Assembly (NCBI GenBank): GCA_965278965.1
Contig: OZ257127.1
Location: 2,108,001 to 2,172,000 of the forward strand
Length of the DNA stretch: 64,000 nucleotides
Source: UBA10649 sp965278965
GTDB lineage: Bacteria; Actinomycetota; Actinomycetes; S36-B12
Reading direction: 5' to 3'
The first letter of the stretch is position 1. Each line of letters opens with the position of its first letter. This document shows, one piece after another, positions 41,806-50,342 of this stretch. The position numbers were made by a program, and so were the translations under genes. The notes under the pieces are model-generated. The model saw nothing but the letters and a program-made list of their open reading frames with translations. It was not told the DNA's origin and did not search any database.

Positions 41806-42397
41806 CCGCGGGCTGGCCGTCGTCGCGGCCCGATGTCGCGTGGAGCGCGCGCCACTCGCGGTCGAGGATCGCGTACTCGTAGCCGTCGACCCACCCGAGC
41901 TCGGCGTGCCAGGAGTCCTCGAGGCCGTGGTGCTCGCGGCGCATGCCGATCTTCTCCAGAACGCGCGCGGACGCGGCGTTGTCGGCGAAGCAGCCGGCCG
42001 TCACGCGGCGCGCACCGAGGCGGTCGAACGCAGCGGCGAGCAGCCCGCGCGCGAGGTCGGTGGCCACTCCTCGGCCGGCATGCGCGGGGTCGACGACGTA
42101 GCCGATCAGCGCCTGCGTCCTCGGCGGCATGCCTGGCTGGCCGGCACCGTCGACGAGGTCGAGGAAGCCCATCGCCACGACGTGTCCGTCGAGCTCTGCC
42201 ACGCAGGAGAAGTCATCGGGACTCGCCGGAACCGCGAGCCACTCGGCTCGGAGAACCTCCGGCTCGACGTGGGTCCGCATCATCCATTGGTTCACCTCGG
42301 ACGTGTTCCGGAACGCCAGCAGCCGATCGAGGTCGGCGTCGGTCGCCTCCCGCAGGAGGAGCTGCCCGGCACGCGCGGGCCATGGACGCACAGTCAC
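41777..42397 (-). CDS. GNAT-family N-acetyltransferase (RimJ/RimL-like)
   Basis: 206 residues. LLLREATDADLDRLLAFRN opens the fold; the acetyl-CoA loop is VDPAHAGRGVATDLARGLL, followed by CFADNAASARVLEKIGMRRE, which is typical of RimJ/RimL-type N-acetyltransferases. The tail of about 25 residues is low-complexity and overlaps the convergent SRPBCC-like gene. GTG start. Confidence 0.9.
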   Translation of the reverse strand: MTVRPWPARAGQLLLREATDADLDRLLAFRNTSEVNQWMMRTHVEPEVLRAEWLAVPASPDDFSCVAELDGHVVAMGFLDLVDGAGQPGMPPRTQALIGYVVDPAHAGRGVATDLARGLLAAAFDRLGARRVTAGCFADNAASARVLEKIGMRREHHGLEDSWHAELGWVDGYEYAILDREWRALHATSGRDDGQPAVTSTSVPSR

Positions 42398-42564
42398 GTC
42401 GACGATCCTGGCAGGTGCGATCGCTGTCGCGACGTACCGTCACCCTCCGCGCAACCTCATGACCTTCGCGGCTCATCCGAGGAGCCCGTCATTGCGGTAC
42501 GGTCTGCGCCGGTTGTCGCCCGACGTGGTCGACCAATCCACCTCGTCGATGTCAGGAGCGCACC

Positions 42565-43173
42565 GTGTTCGGAAGCCAGTGGGACAAGGCCGAGGCGACG
42601 ATCATCGCCCGGGACGCGAAGTTCTCCGGCGACGGGTCCGTCTCGACGTACACCTACATCGCCGACGTCCGGCTGGAGAGCGGTGAGGTGTTCCGCGCCA
42701 CCATCCTCGAGCCCACGATCGCGACCGACTTCTGGGCACCGAACGTGCGCGACACGGTGTCCGTTCTCGTCAAGGCAAAGGACCGCAAGGTCAAGTTCGA
42801 CAAGGACGACGAGCGGCTGAGCGTCAAGGCGTATGAGGCGGCGCAGAAGAAGAAGTTCGAGGACCTGAAGAACCAGCCGCCCGGCGCGACCCCCGCGGCC
42901 GCGACGGCGTCCGGCGCGATCCCCGATGCACTCGCGGCCCAGCTGGCCCAGCTCGGCATCGTCGCGGGTTCGCAGGCCCAGGTGTTCAGTGCGAACTCGC
43001 CCGAGGCGCAGGCAGCGATGGCGGCCTTCACGCAGCAGGCCCAGGCGCAGGCGCCTGCTGCCGCGCAGTCGCCGGAGGACCGGCTCGCGAAGCTCACGTC
43101 CCTGCACGAGCGCGGGTTGCTGTCCGCGGACGAGTACGCGCAGCAGCGTCAGCGCATCCTCGACGAGCTCTGA
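42565..43173 (+). CDS. SHOCT-domain protein
   Basis: 202 residues. The first 100 residues form a beta-rich region (TYIADVRLESGEVFRATILE) resembling small OB or DUF3592-like folds, followed by an Ala/Gln/Pro-rich linker. The C-terminal 33 residues are a SHOCT motif (RLAKLTSLHERGLLSADEYA), a short helical pair found at the ends of many membrane-associated or multimeric proteins. Function unknown. GTG start preceded by CAGGAG. Confidence 0.85.
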   Translation: MFGSQWDKAEATIIARDAKFSGDGSVSTYTYIADVRLESGEVFRATILEPTIATDFWAPNVRDTVSVLVKAKDRKVKFDKDDERLSVKAYEAAQKKKFEDLKNQPPGATPAAATASGAIPDALAAQLAQLGIVAGSQAQVFSANSPEAQAAMAAFTQQAQAQAPAAAQSPEDRLAKLTSLHERGLLSADEYAQQRQRILDEL

Positions 43174-43232
43174 CGCGCCGCGAGCTCGGCTGCCCTTCCT
43201 GCTAGCGGTCGCCGCTGCCGTCATGGGTCCGT

Positions 43233-43832
43233 TCACGCAGTGGCCTCGGCCCTGAGCAGCGGCGAGAGCATCTCCTGCAGCGCGGTCCTCGTCTGGTCGG
43301 CGCTCAAGGCGCAGTCGATCCGGAGGATGTGCCACGTCCGGGCGTCGCAGGTCGCCACGACCTGCGCGAGCCGGCGTTCGGTCCGTGCGCGATCGGAATC
43401 GTTCGGAATGCTGCGCGCAAACGCGTGCCGGCACCACTCGACGTGGTACTGCCGGCCCTGCGCGGCGATCTCCGGCAGCCCGTCCACCAGACCGGCCTCC
43501 GCGTACATCTTGATGATCAAGGATCCGTACGCCTCGTAGTGGTCGGCAAGCGCAGCGACCGTCTCGACCGGGGTCGCATTCGCTATCGCGTCGCGTGCCG
43601 CGACGATCCGGCCGAGCTCCCGCGCTACGACGGCGCACATCAACGCGGGCTTGCTCCCGAACCGTCGCATGACGGTCTGGACCGTCACGCCAGCATCCGC
43701 CGCTACGTCCTCGAGGCGGATCCGGTCGTAGGGGAGTGCGGCGAACCGCTCCAGCATCGCGTCGAGGATGCGTTCGCCCGTGCGCGCTGCCGCGTCGGCG
43801 CGACCGGCCATGTTGTACGGACGAGTATTCAT
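43233..43832 (-). CDS. TetR-family transcriptional regulator
   Basis: 199 residues. The N-terminal helix-turn-helix is RIRLEDVAADAGVTVQTVMRRFGSK (recognition part VTVQTVMRRF), followed by an all-helical ligand domain. The ATG at 43832 lies inside a palindrome; a minus-10-like TAATCT seven bases ahead would make this mRNA leaderless, which is common in actinobacteria. The second Met (43811) is the alternative. It is divergent from the alpha/beta-hydrolase-fold gene, its most likely target. Confidence 0.88.
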   Translation of the reverse strand: MNTRPYNMAGRADAAARTGERILDAMLERFAALPYDRIRLEDVAADAGVTVQTVMRRFGSKPALMCAVVARELGRIVAARDAIANATPVETVAALADHYEAYGSLIIKMYAEAGLVDGLPEIAAQGRQYHVEWCRHAFARSIPNDSDRARTERRLAQVVATCDARTWHILRIDCALSADQTRTALQEMLSPLLRAEATA

Positions 43833-43852
43833 GTGATAGAGATTAACATGAA
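43828..43852. promoter_or_regulatory. Operator-like palindrome between TetR gene and hydrolase-fold gene
   Basis: TTCATGT and ACATGAA form perfect 7-base arms separated by 11 bases. The site covers the only AT-rich stretch in the divergent region and overlaps the likely TetR start codon, so binding would repress both directions. This is the expected autoregulation arrangement of a TetR pair. Confidence 0.65.
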
Positions 43853-43880
43853 AGTTCGAGCCGATGGAATGGAACCCGAT

Positions 43881-44741
43881 ATGAGCATCGAGACCCCCAC
43901 CGAACGCGTCGAGCGGGTTCGGACCCGCCTCGGCGACCTGCATGTCCGAATCGTCGGCACGGGACGGACCACCGTGCTGTGGTCATCCATGTTCGTCGAC
44001 AGCCACACGTGGGACGCGCTCATCCCGCATCTCGGGGCCGGACGCCGGTTCGTCCTGGTGGACGGGCCAGGACTCGGCCTCAGCGACCCGCTGCTCAGGC
44101 GCAGCAGCATCGCGGAGGCGGCGGATGCCGCCGGCGACCTCCTCACCGGTCTTGGCGTCGACGGCCCGGTCGACTGGGTGGGAAACGCTTTCGGCGGCCA
44201 CGTGGGCTACCTGCTCGCTGCACGTGCCGGCGCTCTGCGGTCCCTGGTCACGATCAGCGCTCCGGTCGACCCCGTCAGCGCCGCGCTCCGAGCCCAGATC
44301 TGCGCCCTGCTGCCGCTCCTGCGGCTCGCGGGGCCGGTCGGCCCGGTCAGGAACGCCGTGGTCAGCGCGATGCTCACCGACGCGTCGGCGAACGATGACG
44401 GCATCCGACGCGTGGTCGTAGAGAGCCTCGGCCGGCCAAGCCGTCGAAGCCTCACGAATGCGGTCCGCTCGTTCATCCTCGGCCGCACCGACCTCACCGA
44501 CGACCTGCCCGCGATCGAGGTGCCATGCCTCTACGTCGCATCCGACGACCGGGGCGACTGGAGCCCGGAGGCCGCCGTCGTGGCCGCCGGCCTGACCCCC
44601 GAGGCCCAGGTGGTCACGATCGCGAATGCACGGACGCTGATCCCTCTCGAGCAGCCTGCAGACCTCGCCGTGCACCTCGTGCGGTTCTGGAGCGCGCTCG
44701 ACCAGGGACCGGTGCCCCGCACGGCACCGGTCCCTGGTTGA
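43881..44741 (+). CDS. Alpha/beta-hydrolase-fold protein lacking nucleophile and catalytic His
   Basis: 286 residues with a complete alpha/beta-hydrolase layout. The nucleophile elbow reads VGNAFGGH, so the expected Ser (GxSxG) is Ala103. Near the C-terminus, where homologs have the catalytic His in a GxGHxxPLEQP-like block, this protein has NARTLIPLEQP. The acid position (SDDRGDW) is kept. This points to a non-hydrolytic binding or sensor role, or a different chemistry. No frameshift or stop is present, so it is not simply decaying. In-frame ATG at 43848 is an alternative, possibly leaderless start. Confidence 0.85.
   Translation: MSIETPTERVERVRTRLGDLHVRIVGTGRTTVLWSSMFVDSHTWDALIPHLGAGRRFVLVDGPGLGLSDPLLRRSSIAEAADAAGDLLTGLGVDGPVDWVGNAFGGHVGYLLAARAGALRSLVTISAPVDPVSAALRAQICALLPLLRLAGPVGPVRNAVVSAMLTDASANDDGIRRVVVESLGRPSRRSLTNAVRSFILGRTDLTDDLPAIEVPCLYVASDDRGDWSPEAAVVAAGLTPEAQVVTIANARTLIPLEQPADLAVHLVRFWSALDQGPVPRTAPVPG
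44701..44738. terminator. Perfect 16-bp hairpin, bidirectional terminator
   Basis: ACCAGGGACCGGTGCC is followed after a 6-base loop by its exact complement. The element lies within the last 14 codons of the hydrolase-fold gene, ending at its stop, and 9 bases before the stop of the convergent lipoprotein gene. Confidence 0.85.
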
Positions 44742-44746
44742 CGTCG

Positions 44747-45964
44747 TCAGCTGAGCACGTCCCGCACGGCGGCGTAGATCGCCGGTGCCGGGTTCGGCCC
44801 TGGCTGGCCGTTGGTGCCGGGCAGCGGGATGTCGCTGTTGGTCAGCACGATGATCGTGGTGTCGGTGTCGTAGTTGTGCTGCAGGCTCGAGGTGAACCCG
44901 GGGATCTGACCGTCATGGCCCCACCAGCCGTTGTTGTCGCCGATCCCGATGCCATACCCGCTCGTCGCCGTCAGCGGCGGGATCCCGTACTGGATCGAGT
45001 CGCGCCGAAGCTGCTGTGTCGTCGCATCCAGGACGCCCGCACCGGTGAACAGCGCGTCGGCCCACTTCGCGAGGTCGTTCGGCGTCGACACGACGGCGCC
45101 AGCGGACCACGCCTCCGACGGGTTCCAGCTCGTCGAGTCCCCTGTCTGGCCGTCGGGCTGGCCCTGCTCGGTCACGCCGTCGAGGTGCGGCTCGGCCATC
45201 GTGTCGTCCGCGGGCTCAGGGAATGTCGTGTCGGCCATTCCGAGCGGGCCGAAGAGCCTGTCCTGGAAGACCTGCGGGAGCTGCTCGCCGGTGACCTTCT
45301 CGATCAGCATCCCGAGAAGGATGTAGTTGGTGTTGGAGTACTGCCAGCCCGATCCGGGCGGGCTGAACTTCGCGGGGATCTTCGTGGCGTACTCGACGAG
45401 CTCGGCCGGGGTCCAGGCTTTCGTCGGGTCGGCGAACAGGTCCGACTGGAATGTCTCGTCGAGCGAGTACGGCTGGATGCCAGACGTCATGTGAAGGAGG
45501 TCGAGCACGGTCACGTCGTCGATGTTCGGCAGGCCGGCCAGCACCGACGGGTCGAGGTAGGTGGAGATGGGGTCCTCCAGCGACACCTTCCCCTCTTGGA
45601 CGAGCTGCAGGACGATCGTCGCCGTCATCGTCTTCGTCAGGCTGCCGATGCGGGTCCGGTCATTCGCGGTCGGCGCCGCGGCATCGTCGTTCCCGACGGT
45701 CCCGGACGTGAGCGTCCACGAACCCTTGGGAGAGCGCACGAGCACGACGGCCCCGGGGACGTTCCCCTGGGAGCGGGTCGTGTCGATCGCGCTCTGGAGC
45801 TCCCGCGCGAGGGCGGAGTCGCCTGTATTCGCAGCGGAAGCGGTCGTCGTCGATGCGGTGGGTGAGGGGGACGCAGAGTCGGCGCCGCTGAGCGAGGCCG
45901 TGCAGCCCGTGGTCGCAAGCAGGGCGACGCTGAGGGCGGCGGCGATGGTGAGGTGACGTCTCAT
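44747..45964 (-). CDS. Serine beta-lactamase-fold lipoprotein (class C / D-Ala carboxypeptidase-like)
   Basis: 405 residues. Lipobox LLATTGC at the N-terminus, then a Ser/Thr/Ala linker. The catalytic motifs are SLTK at 108-111 (nucleophile Ser and general-base Lys), YSN (about 207-209) and the third motif HDG in WWGHDGQIPGF. This set marks class C beta-lactamase-like serine hydrolases, including D-aminopeptidases, esterases and D-Ala-D-Ala carboxypeptidases. It is anchored outside the membrane. Resistance activity cannot be claimed from sequence. Confidence 0.92.
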   Translation of the reverse strand: MRRHLTIAAALSVALLATTGCTASLSGADSASPSPTASTTTASAANTGDSALARELQSAIDTTRSQGNVPGAVVLVRSPKGSWTLTSGTVGNDDAAAPTANDRTRIGSLTKTMTATIVLQLVQEGKVSLEDPISTYLDPSVLAGLPNIDDVTVLDLLHMTSGIQPYSLDETFQSDLFADPTKAWTPAELVEYATKIPAKFSPPGSGWQYSNTNYILLGMLIEKVTGEQLPQVFQDRLFGPLGMADTTFPEPADDTMAEPHLDGVTEQGQPDGQTGDSTSWNPSEAWSAGAVVSTPNDLAKWADALFTGAGVLDATTQQLRRDSIQYGIPPLTATSGYGIGIGDNNGWWGHDGQIPGFTSSLQHNYDTDTTIIVLTNSDIPLPGTNGQPGPNPAPAIYAAVRDVLS

Positions 45965-46125
45965 GTCAGGTCCATTCGTGGGAGGTGGTGTTGGGCGAAA
46001 AGGGGGCGTGCGTCATCGCCACGCGGCGACAAGGTCGCGCGTGACGAACCGGTGGGTGCCGGCTGGCGGGAGGTGCTGGGTGTAGGCGCGTGGTCGACGG
46101 CTACGCCGCGGCCGCGCTCAGGAGG

Positions 46126-46614
46126 TCAGGTGCGGGCTTCTCGTTCGACGATCTCGGCGACGCGGTCCATTGACGCGACCATGCTGGCTCGAAGCTCGGA
46201 GCGTCGGTCCTTCAGGCCGTACAGCGTGTCGATGATGAACCAGCCCATCCACCGGATCGGCTTGGTCACCTCGTAGCTCTCGTACATGCGGGTCCCGCTG
46301 CCTTCGGGGACGAAGCGGTGGCGCCACAGGATGGTTCCGGCGAAGGGCTCGGTCCGGGTGAACGAGAACTCCTTCCCACGGTCGGCCACCGTCACGATCG
46401 GCTTGTTGCTCCAGTCCGGGCCTCGGCCGGCGTGGTTCGTCGACTTGAACCTGGCGCCTACGGCCGGCCCGGTTGCGCCGTCCAGCCACTCGCACCGGAC
46501 CACGTCGGGGGTTCGCTCCGGTGTACGGGTCACGTCGGCGACCAGGTCGTAGACCGCTTCCGGGGCGGCGTCGATGTAGCGGTCGACGGTCTCGCTGGTG
46601 AGGTGCTGTGCCAC
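46126..46614 (-). CDS. SRPBCC-family protein (polyketide cyclase/START-like)
   Basis: 162 residues. The pattern SETVDRYIDAAPEAVYDLVADVTRTPERTPDV is typical of the Polyketide_cyc2 group of hydrophobic-ligand-binding proteins. The segment FSFTRTEPFAGTILWRHRF and the C-terminal helix complete the helix-grip fold. GTG start one base after the MBL-fold gene's stop, so the two are one translation unit. Ligand unknown. Confidence 0.87.
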   Translation of the reverse strand: MAQHLTSETVDRYIDAAPEAVYDLVADVTRTPERTPDVVRCEWLDGATGPAVGARFKSTNHAGRGPDWSNKPIVTVADRGKEFSFTRTEPFAGTILWRHRFVPEGSGTRMYESYEVTKPIRWMGWFIIDTLYGLKDRRSELRASMVASMDRVAEIVEREART

Positions 46615-46615
46615 G

Positions 46616-47365
46616 TCAGCTCACTCCCGCGGGCGTCGCGTCGCAGCGGGCCAGGAAGCGGGCCTCGTACGCGTCGGCCAGGTCGATCAGAGCCTGCTGG
46701 CAGTCTCCCGCGTAGGCCGGCCCGTGCATGAGTGCGAGCGTACGAGGTGCCAGCTTGGCGAGCGCTCGCATCGTCGGCGCCGTGTCCGCCGTGAGCGCCG
46801 TCGCGCCGAAGAGAGCCTCGGCGTCCAGGGCTGGCTGGATCAGGTCGGCATCGTGCACGAGCGCGGGCGCCTCGCCGACCCGGGTGAACAGGTCGCCGCA
46901 GAAGAGTGTGCGGGTCGTCTCATCGAAGATCACCTGAGCCTCCCATCCGTGCGGGACGTGAGGCGTCGTGATCGTCCGAATCAGATGCCCACCGTTGTCC
47001 AGAGGCTCTGCGGGGTCGACGATCTGCGGCGCACGGTCGCACAGGTCGTTGAGCGACACCATGCAGCCGAGCCCGTTGAACAGGACCGTGCTGGCGGGGG
47101 CCGCGCCGAGCCAGTCGTTCATGGCACCGCACTCGTCGGACTCGATGTGGCCGAAGCTGATCCAGCGCAGCCGGCCGACGTCGATCACCTTGGCGACGGC
47201 GTCCTGGACCAGGGGGAAGAGCTGGCGAGCGCCTGTGTGGAACAGGAGCGGCTCGTCGCCCGTCAACAGGTACTGGTTGAAGGTGAGGCCGCCGGGGGCG
47301 GCCTGCGGGACGAGCGTCGACAGCCGGTAGACGCCGTCGGCGATCTCATGGATGTTGGTCTGCAT
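46616..47365 (-). CDS. MBL-fold protein with diiron-type ligand set (ODP-like)
   Basis: 249 residues, metallo-beta-lactamase fold. Instead of the usual HxHxDH it has HIESDE (GHIESDECGAMND), the HxExDE/H pattern of flavodiiron and oxygen-binding diiron (ODP) proteins. Further ligands are in TTPHVPHGW, CGDLF and MHGP. No flavodoxin domain follows, so it is an isolated ODP-like domain that may sense or reduce oxygen or NO. It lies between the LuxR-type ATPase regulator and the SRPBCC gene on the same strand. Confidence 0.85.
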   Translation of the reverse strand: MQTNIHEIADGVYRLSTLVPQAAPGGLTFNQYLLTGDEPLLFHTGARQLFPLVQDAVAKVIDVGRLRWISFGHIESDECGAMNDWLGAAPASTVLFNGLGCMVSLNDLCDRAPQIVDPAEPLDNGGHLIRTITTPHVPHGWEAQVIFDETTRTLFCGDLFTRVGEAPALVHDADLIQPALDAEALFGATALTADTAPTMRALAKLAPRTLALMHGPAYAGDCQQALIDLADAYEARFLARCDATPAGVS

Positions 47366-47418
47366 ATGACGAGGATCGGTGCCCCGGCGCCGCCGCACAT
47401 CGGGGGTGCATCCCCCAG

Positions 47419-50322
47419 TTAGGCGAGGTGGGCGACCCCCATCTCGGCGAGCTCACGTCGGTTGCGCACGCCGAAGCGGCCGAACAGGCTCGTCAGGTGT
47501 CGTTCGACCGTCTTCGGTGACAGGAACAGGTCGGCCGCGATCTGCTTCGTCGAGCGGCCGGCGATCACCAGCTTCAGGACGTCCACCTCCCGGCTCGTCA
47601 CTCCGAGCGCACGCAGCGACGACGGCACGTCGGAGTCGCCGCGTCCGCGACGGGGCACGGGGACTCCCGCATCACCCAGGAGCAGGCGAGCACGACGAAC
47701 CAGGCGGTCGAGGTGCCGCTCGGCGAACCATGCCTCGCAGTCGCGTAGCCATCGGACCGGATCGCCCCACCCGTCTCGGATCGCGGCGCGCGCCACGAGC
47801 AGGACATGGGTGCGGGTCATCCCGGAGGCGATCGGGTTCTTCAGGAGGGGGTCGTAGACCTGGTCGAACTGCTCGGTCGCTCGTCGACCATCGCCGCTCC
47901 GCCCGGCTGCGACCGCCTCGACCACCTGCCCGAACTGGGCGAAGAGCGGGATCTGCATGCGATCGGCTGCTGCGTGGTACTCGGTACGGACGTCGACGCC
48001 GTGGTCATCGTCGTCGATCGTGTGTAGGAGGGCCCAGGCGACGCGGCCCGGGTAGACCGACGTGGTCGGCGGCGCCCGGCGAACCCACTCGATCATCTCG
48101 TCGAGGATCGCGGGGAGGCTGTCGAGCTCGTCTCGGACGAACGCACGGGTGGCGAGGACTCGTCCGAGCCGGTCCGCGTGGATGCGCGGGTCGTCCGGGT
48201 CCCGAGCGAGCGCGCCGTCGATGGCGCGTGCCATGGCGTCATCGTCGCCGCCGATCGCATGGGCGCCGGCGAGCCAGAGGTGGGCGAGGGGCCCGGATGC
48301 CAGGCCGTAGCGGTGGCTCTCGTCGATGCATGCCGTCGACGCGCGACGGCATTCCTCCGCGTCGTAGTTCGACAGCGCTAGGTCCGCGATCGCCAGGTCC
48401 ATCGCCGCCACCGTGAGATGGGCGCCGTAGCGAGCGGCCAGGTCCCGCGTCGACCGGAGGCCGATGGCGTGCGCCGTTGGCAGTGAGCCCAGCGCGAGCT
48501 CCTGCTGGGCGCGCAGGTGCCACCGGGCCAGGCCGGCGCGCTCCGCCACCTCCGAGGCCTCCTGGAAGGACCCCAGCGCCTGCAGGTAGCCGTTGGGGTA
48601 CAGGACGCGGCCGAGCACGATGAGCGCCTCGCACAGGACCTCGGTCTGGTCCGTGGCCCGGGCGCCGGCGATAGCGGACCGGCACAGTCGCTCGGCCTCC
48701 TCCAGCCGGGCGACGTCGAGGGCGACCTGGGCCGCGACGACGTCGATGCGCGCCGCCAGCCCGGCTTCGGGACCCGGCCCGGCGACGACGCGTGCGCGGT
48801 CGACCGCCGCGCCTGCACGGTCGTCCTCGCCCGCCGTAACGGCTGCTCGAGCGAGGTGGACCAGTAGGTCCGCGTGGCGCGACACGGGCACGTCCGTGGT
48901 GGACATGGCCGTCTCGACCGTGATGCCCAGGGCGCGCGCGTCGGCGATCTTCCCGGCGGCAGCGAATACGTGGACCAGTAGCTCGTCGGCGTCGAGTGCT
49001 TCGTCCGAGTCTGGCGCTGCCAGGAGGCGCGCGCGTCGGACGGTCTGCTCCGCGGTTGCCAGGGCACCGGCGGCCAGCGCGCGCCGGGCGCTCTCGACCA
49101 GGCGGCTCGATGCGGCAGCCGTGCTCCCCGACGCCTCGGCGAGATCGGCGGACAGCTGGCACACCGGGCCGGGAAGACCCGGGTGAGCCAGCTCGACAGC
49201 GGGCCATGCTCGTGCGGCCAGGGTCCGCCGCTCGGGCGGCAGGAGGTCGGCGAGGACGGCCTCGCGTGTGAGCGCGTGACGGAACCGGAAGCCGTCACCG
49301 TCGGTCTCGACCAGCTGCTCGGCGACCGCCGCGCGCATGGCATCGACCACAGTTCGCCCGTCGACGTCGGCGATGCCGGGCAGCAGCTCCCAGTCGAACT
49401 GGCGGCCGAGGAGGGCCGCAGCGCCGAGCACCTGACGCGCCGTGGGGTCGAGGGTGTCGAGCCGGCGCCGGATCGAGTCGCGCAGGCTGGCCGGCACGGC
49501 GGGGTTGAGCGGTCCGGCGATCTCCCACCGTTTGTCCGTGCGTACGAGGGTTCCGGCGGCGACGAGGCCGGCCAGCAGCTCCTCGACGGTGAACGGGTTT
49601 CCGTCGCTGTGCTGGAGCACGAACTCGCTCAGACCGGCGGGGCGGCCAGTCGTCGCGAGGCAGGCGGCGATCATCTCGTCGACGGTGGCGTCGTTCAAGG
49701 CCTCCACCGCCACGACAGCGCCGGGATCGCGCTGGACGAGCCGCTCGAGCAGTCCGCCGCTCGCGCCACCGGGTCGGGCGGTCGCCAGGCACAGGATCGG
49801 CTCGTCGCGCAGGGCGTCGGCGAGGTACTCGACGACGGCCAGAGTCTCCGGATCGGCCCAATGGAGGTCTTCGAGGACGAGTACGCACGGGCGGCCGGCG
49901 GCGAGCACGATGAGCAGGCGCACGATTGCCTCGCCGAGAAGCACCGGCGAGTCGTCGAGCGGAGCGGCGGAGGTCCACCCCGGCATCAGGCGCGCCAGCT
50001 GGCCCTCGAAGCCGGCCAGTGAGGGGTCGCTCGGCAGCGGCCGGCCGCGCAAGGCGGCGAGAAATGCCTCTGTCAAGGGCCGGAACGGCACGGGGCTGTC
50101 GCCCGGCACGGCCCGGCCCGACAGAACAGGCACATCCGCGTCGGCTGTCGCCTCTCGAGCAAGTCGGGACTTCCCGGTGCCCGCGTCACCGCGCAGGATC
50201 ACGACACCGCCATGTCCGTCGGCCAGGCCGGCGACTCGTGCTCGCAGCTCCGCCAGCTCGCGGTCACGCCCCATGATGTCCGGACACAGCACGGGGCGAT
50301 CGTAGGAGGCTGGCCGGGGCAC
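47419..50322 (-). CDS. Large ATP-binding LuxR-family regulator (LAL type)
   Basis: 967 residues. An N-terminal AAA/NB domain has Walker A GDAGTGKS at 45-52 and Walker B VLVLEDLHWAD (about 146-156). A long TPR-like helical middle follows, and a C-terminal LuxR helix-turn-helix (LGVTSREVDVLKLVIAGRST, then KTVERHLTSLFGRFGVRNR). LAL regulators bind ATP and an effector and activate nearby genes; the downstream MBL-fold and SRPBCC genes are the closest candidates. The GTG start at 50322 is uncertain; a GTG at 50292 or ATG at 50274 would also keep the ATPase domain intact. Confidence 0.9.
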   Translation of the reverse strand: MPRPASYDRPVLCPDIMGRDRELAELRARVAGLADGHGGVVILRGDAGTGKSRLAREATADADVPVLSGRAVPGDSPVPFRPLTEAFLAALRGRPLPSDPSLAGFEGQLARLMPGWTSAAPLDDSPVLLGEAIVRLLIVLAAGRPCVLVLEDLHWADPETLAVVEYLADALRDEPILCLATARPGGASGGLLERLVQRDPGAVVAVEALNDATVDEMIAACLATTGRPAGLSEFVLQHSDGNPFTVEELLAGLVAAGTLVRTDKRWEIAGPLNPAVPASLRDSIRRRLDTLDPTARQVLGAAALLGRQFDWELLPGIADVDGRTVVDAMRAAVAEQLVETDGDGFRFRHALTREAVLADLLPPERRTLAARAWPAVELAHPGLPGPVCQLSADLAEASGSTAAASSRLVESARRALAAGALATAEQTVRRARLLAAPDSDEALDADELLVHVFAAAGKIADARALGITVETAMSTTDVPVSRHADLLVHLARAAVTAGEDDRAGAAVDRARVVAGPGPEAGLAARIDVVAAQVALDVARLEEAERLCRSAIAGARATDQTEVLCEALIVLGRVLYPNGYLQALGSFQEASEVAERAGLARWHLRAQQELALGSLPTAHAIGLRSTRDLAARYGAHLTVAAMDLAIADLALSNYDAEECRRASTACIDESHRYGLASGPLAHLWLAGAHAIGGDDDAMARAIDGALARDPDDPRIHADRLGRVLATRAFVRDELDSLPAILDEMIEWVRRAPPTTSVYPGRVAWALLHTIDDDDHGVDVRTEYHAAADRMQIPLFAQFGQVVEAVAAGRSGDGRRATEQFDQVYDPLLKNPIASGMTRTHVLLVARAAIRDGWGDPVRWLRDCEAWFAERHLDRLVRRARLLLGDAGVPVPRRGRGDSDVPSSLRALGVTSREVDVLKLVIAGRSTKQIAADLFLSPKTVERHLTSLFGRFGVRNRRELAEMGVAHLA

Positions 50323-50342
50323 GGCGTCCCACGGCGTCGTGG

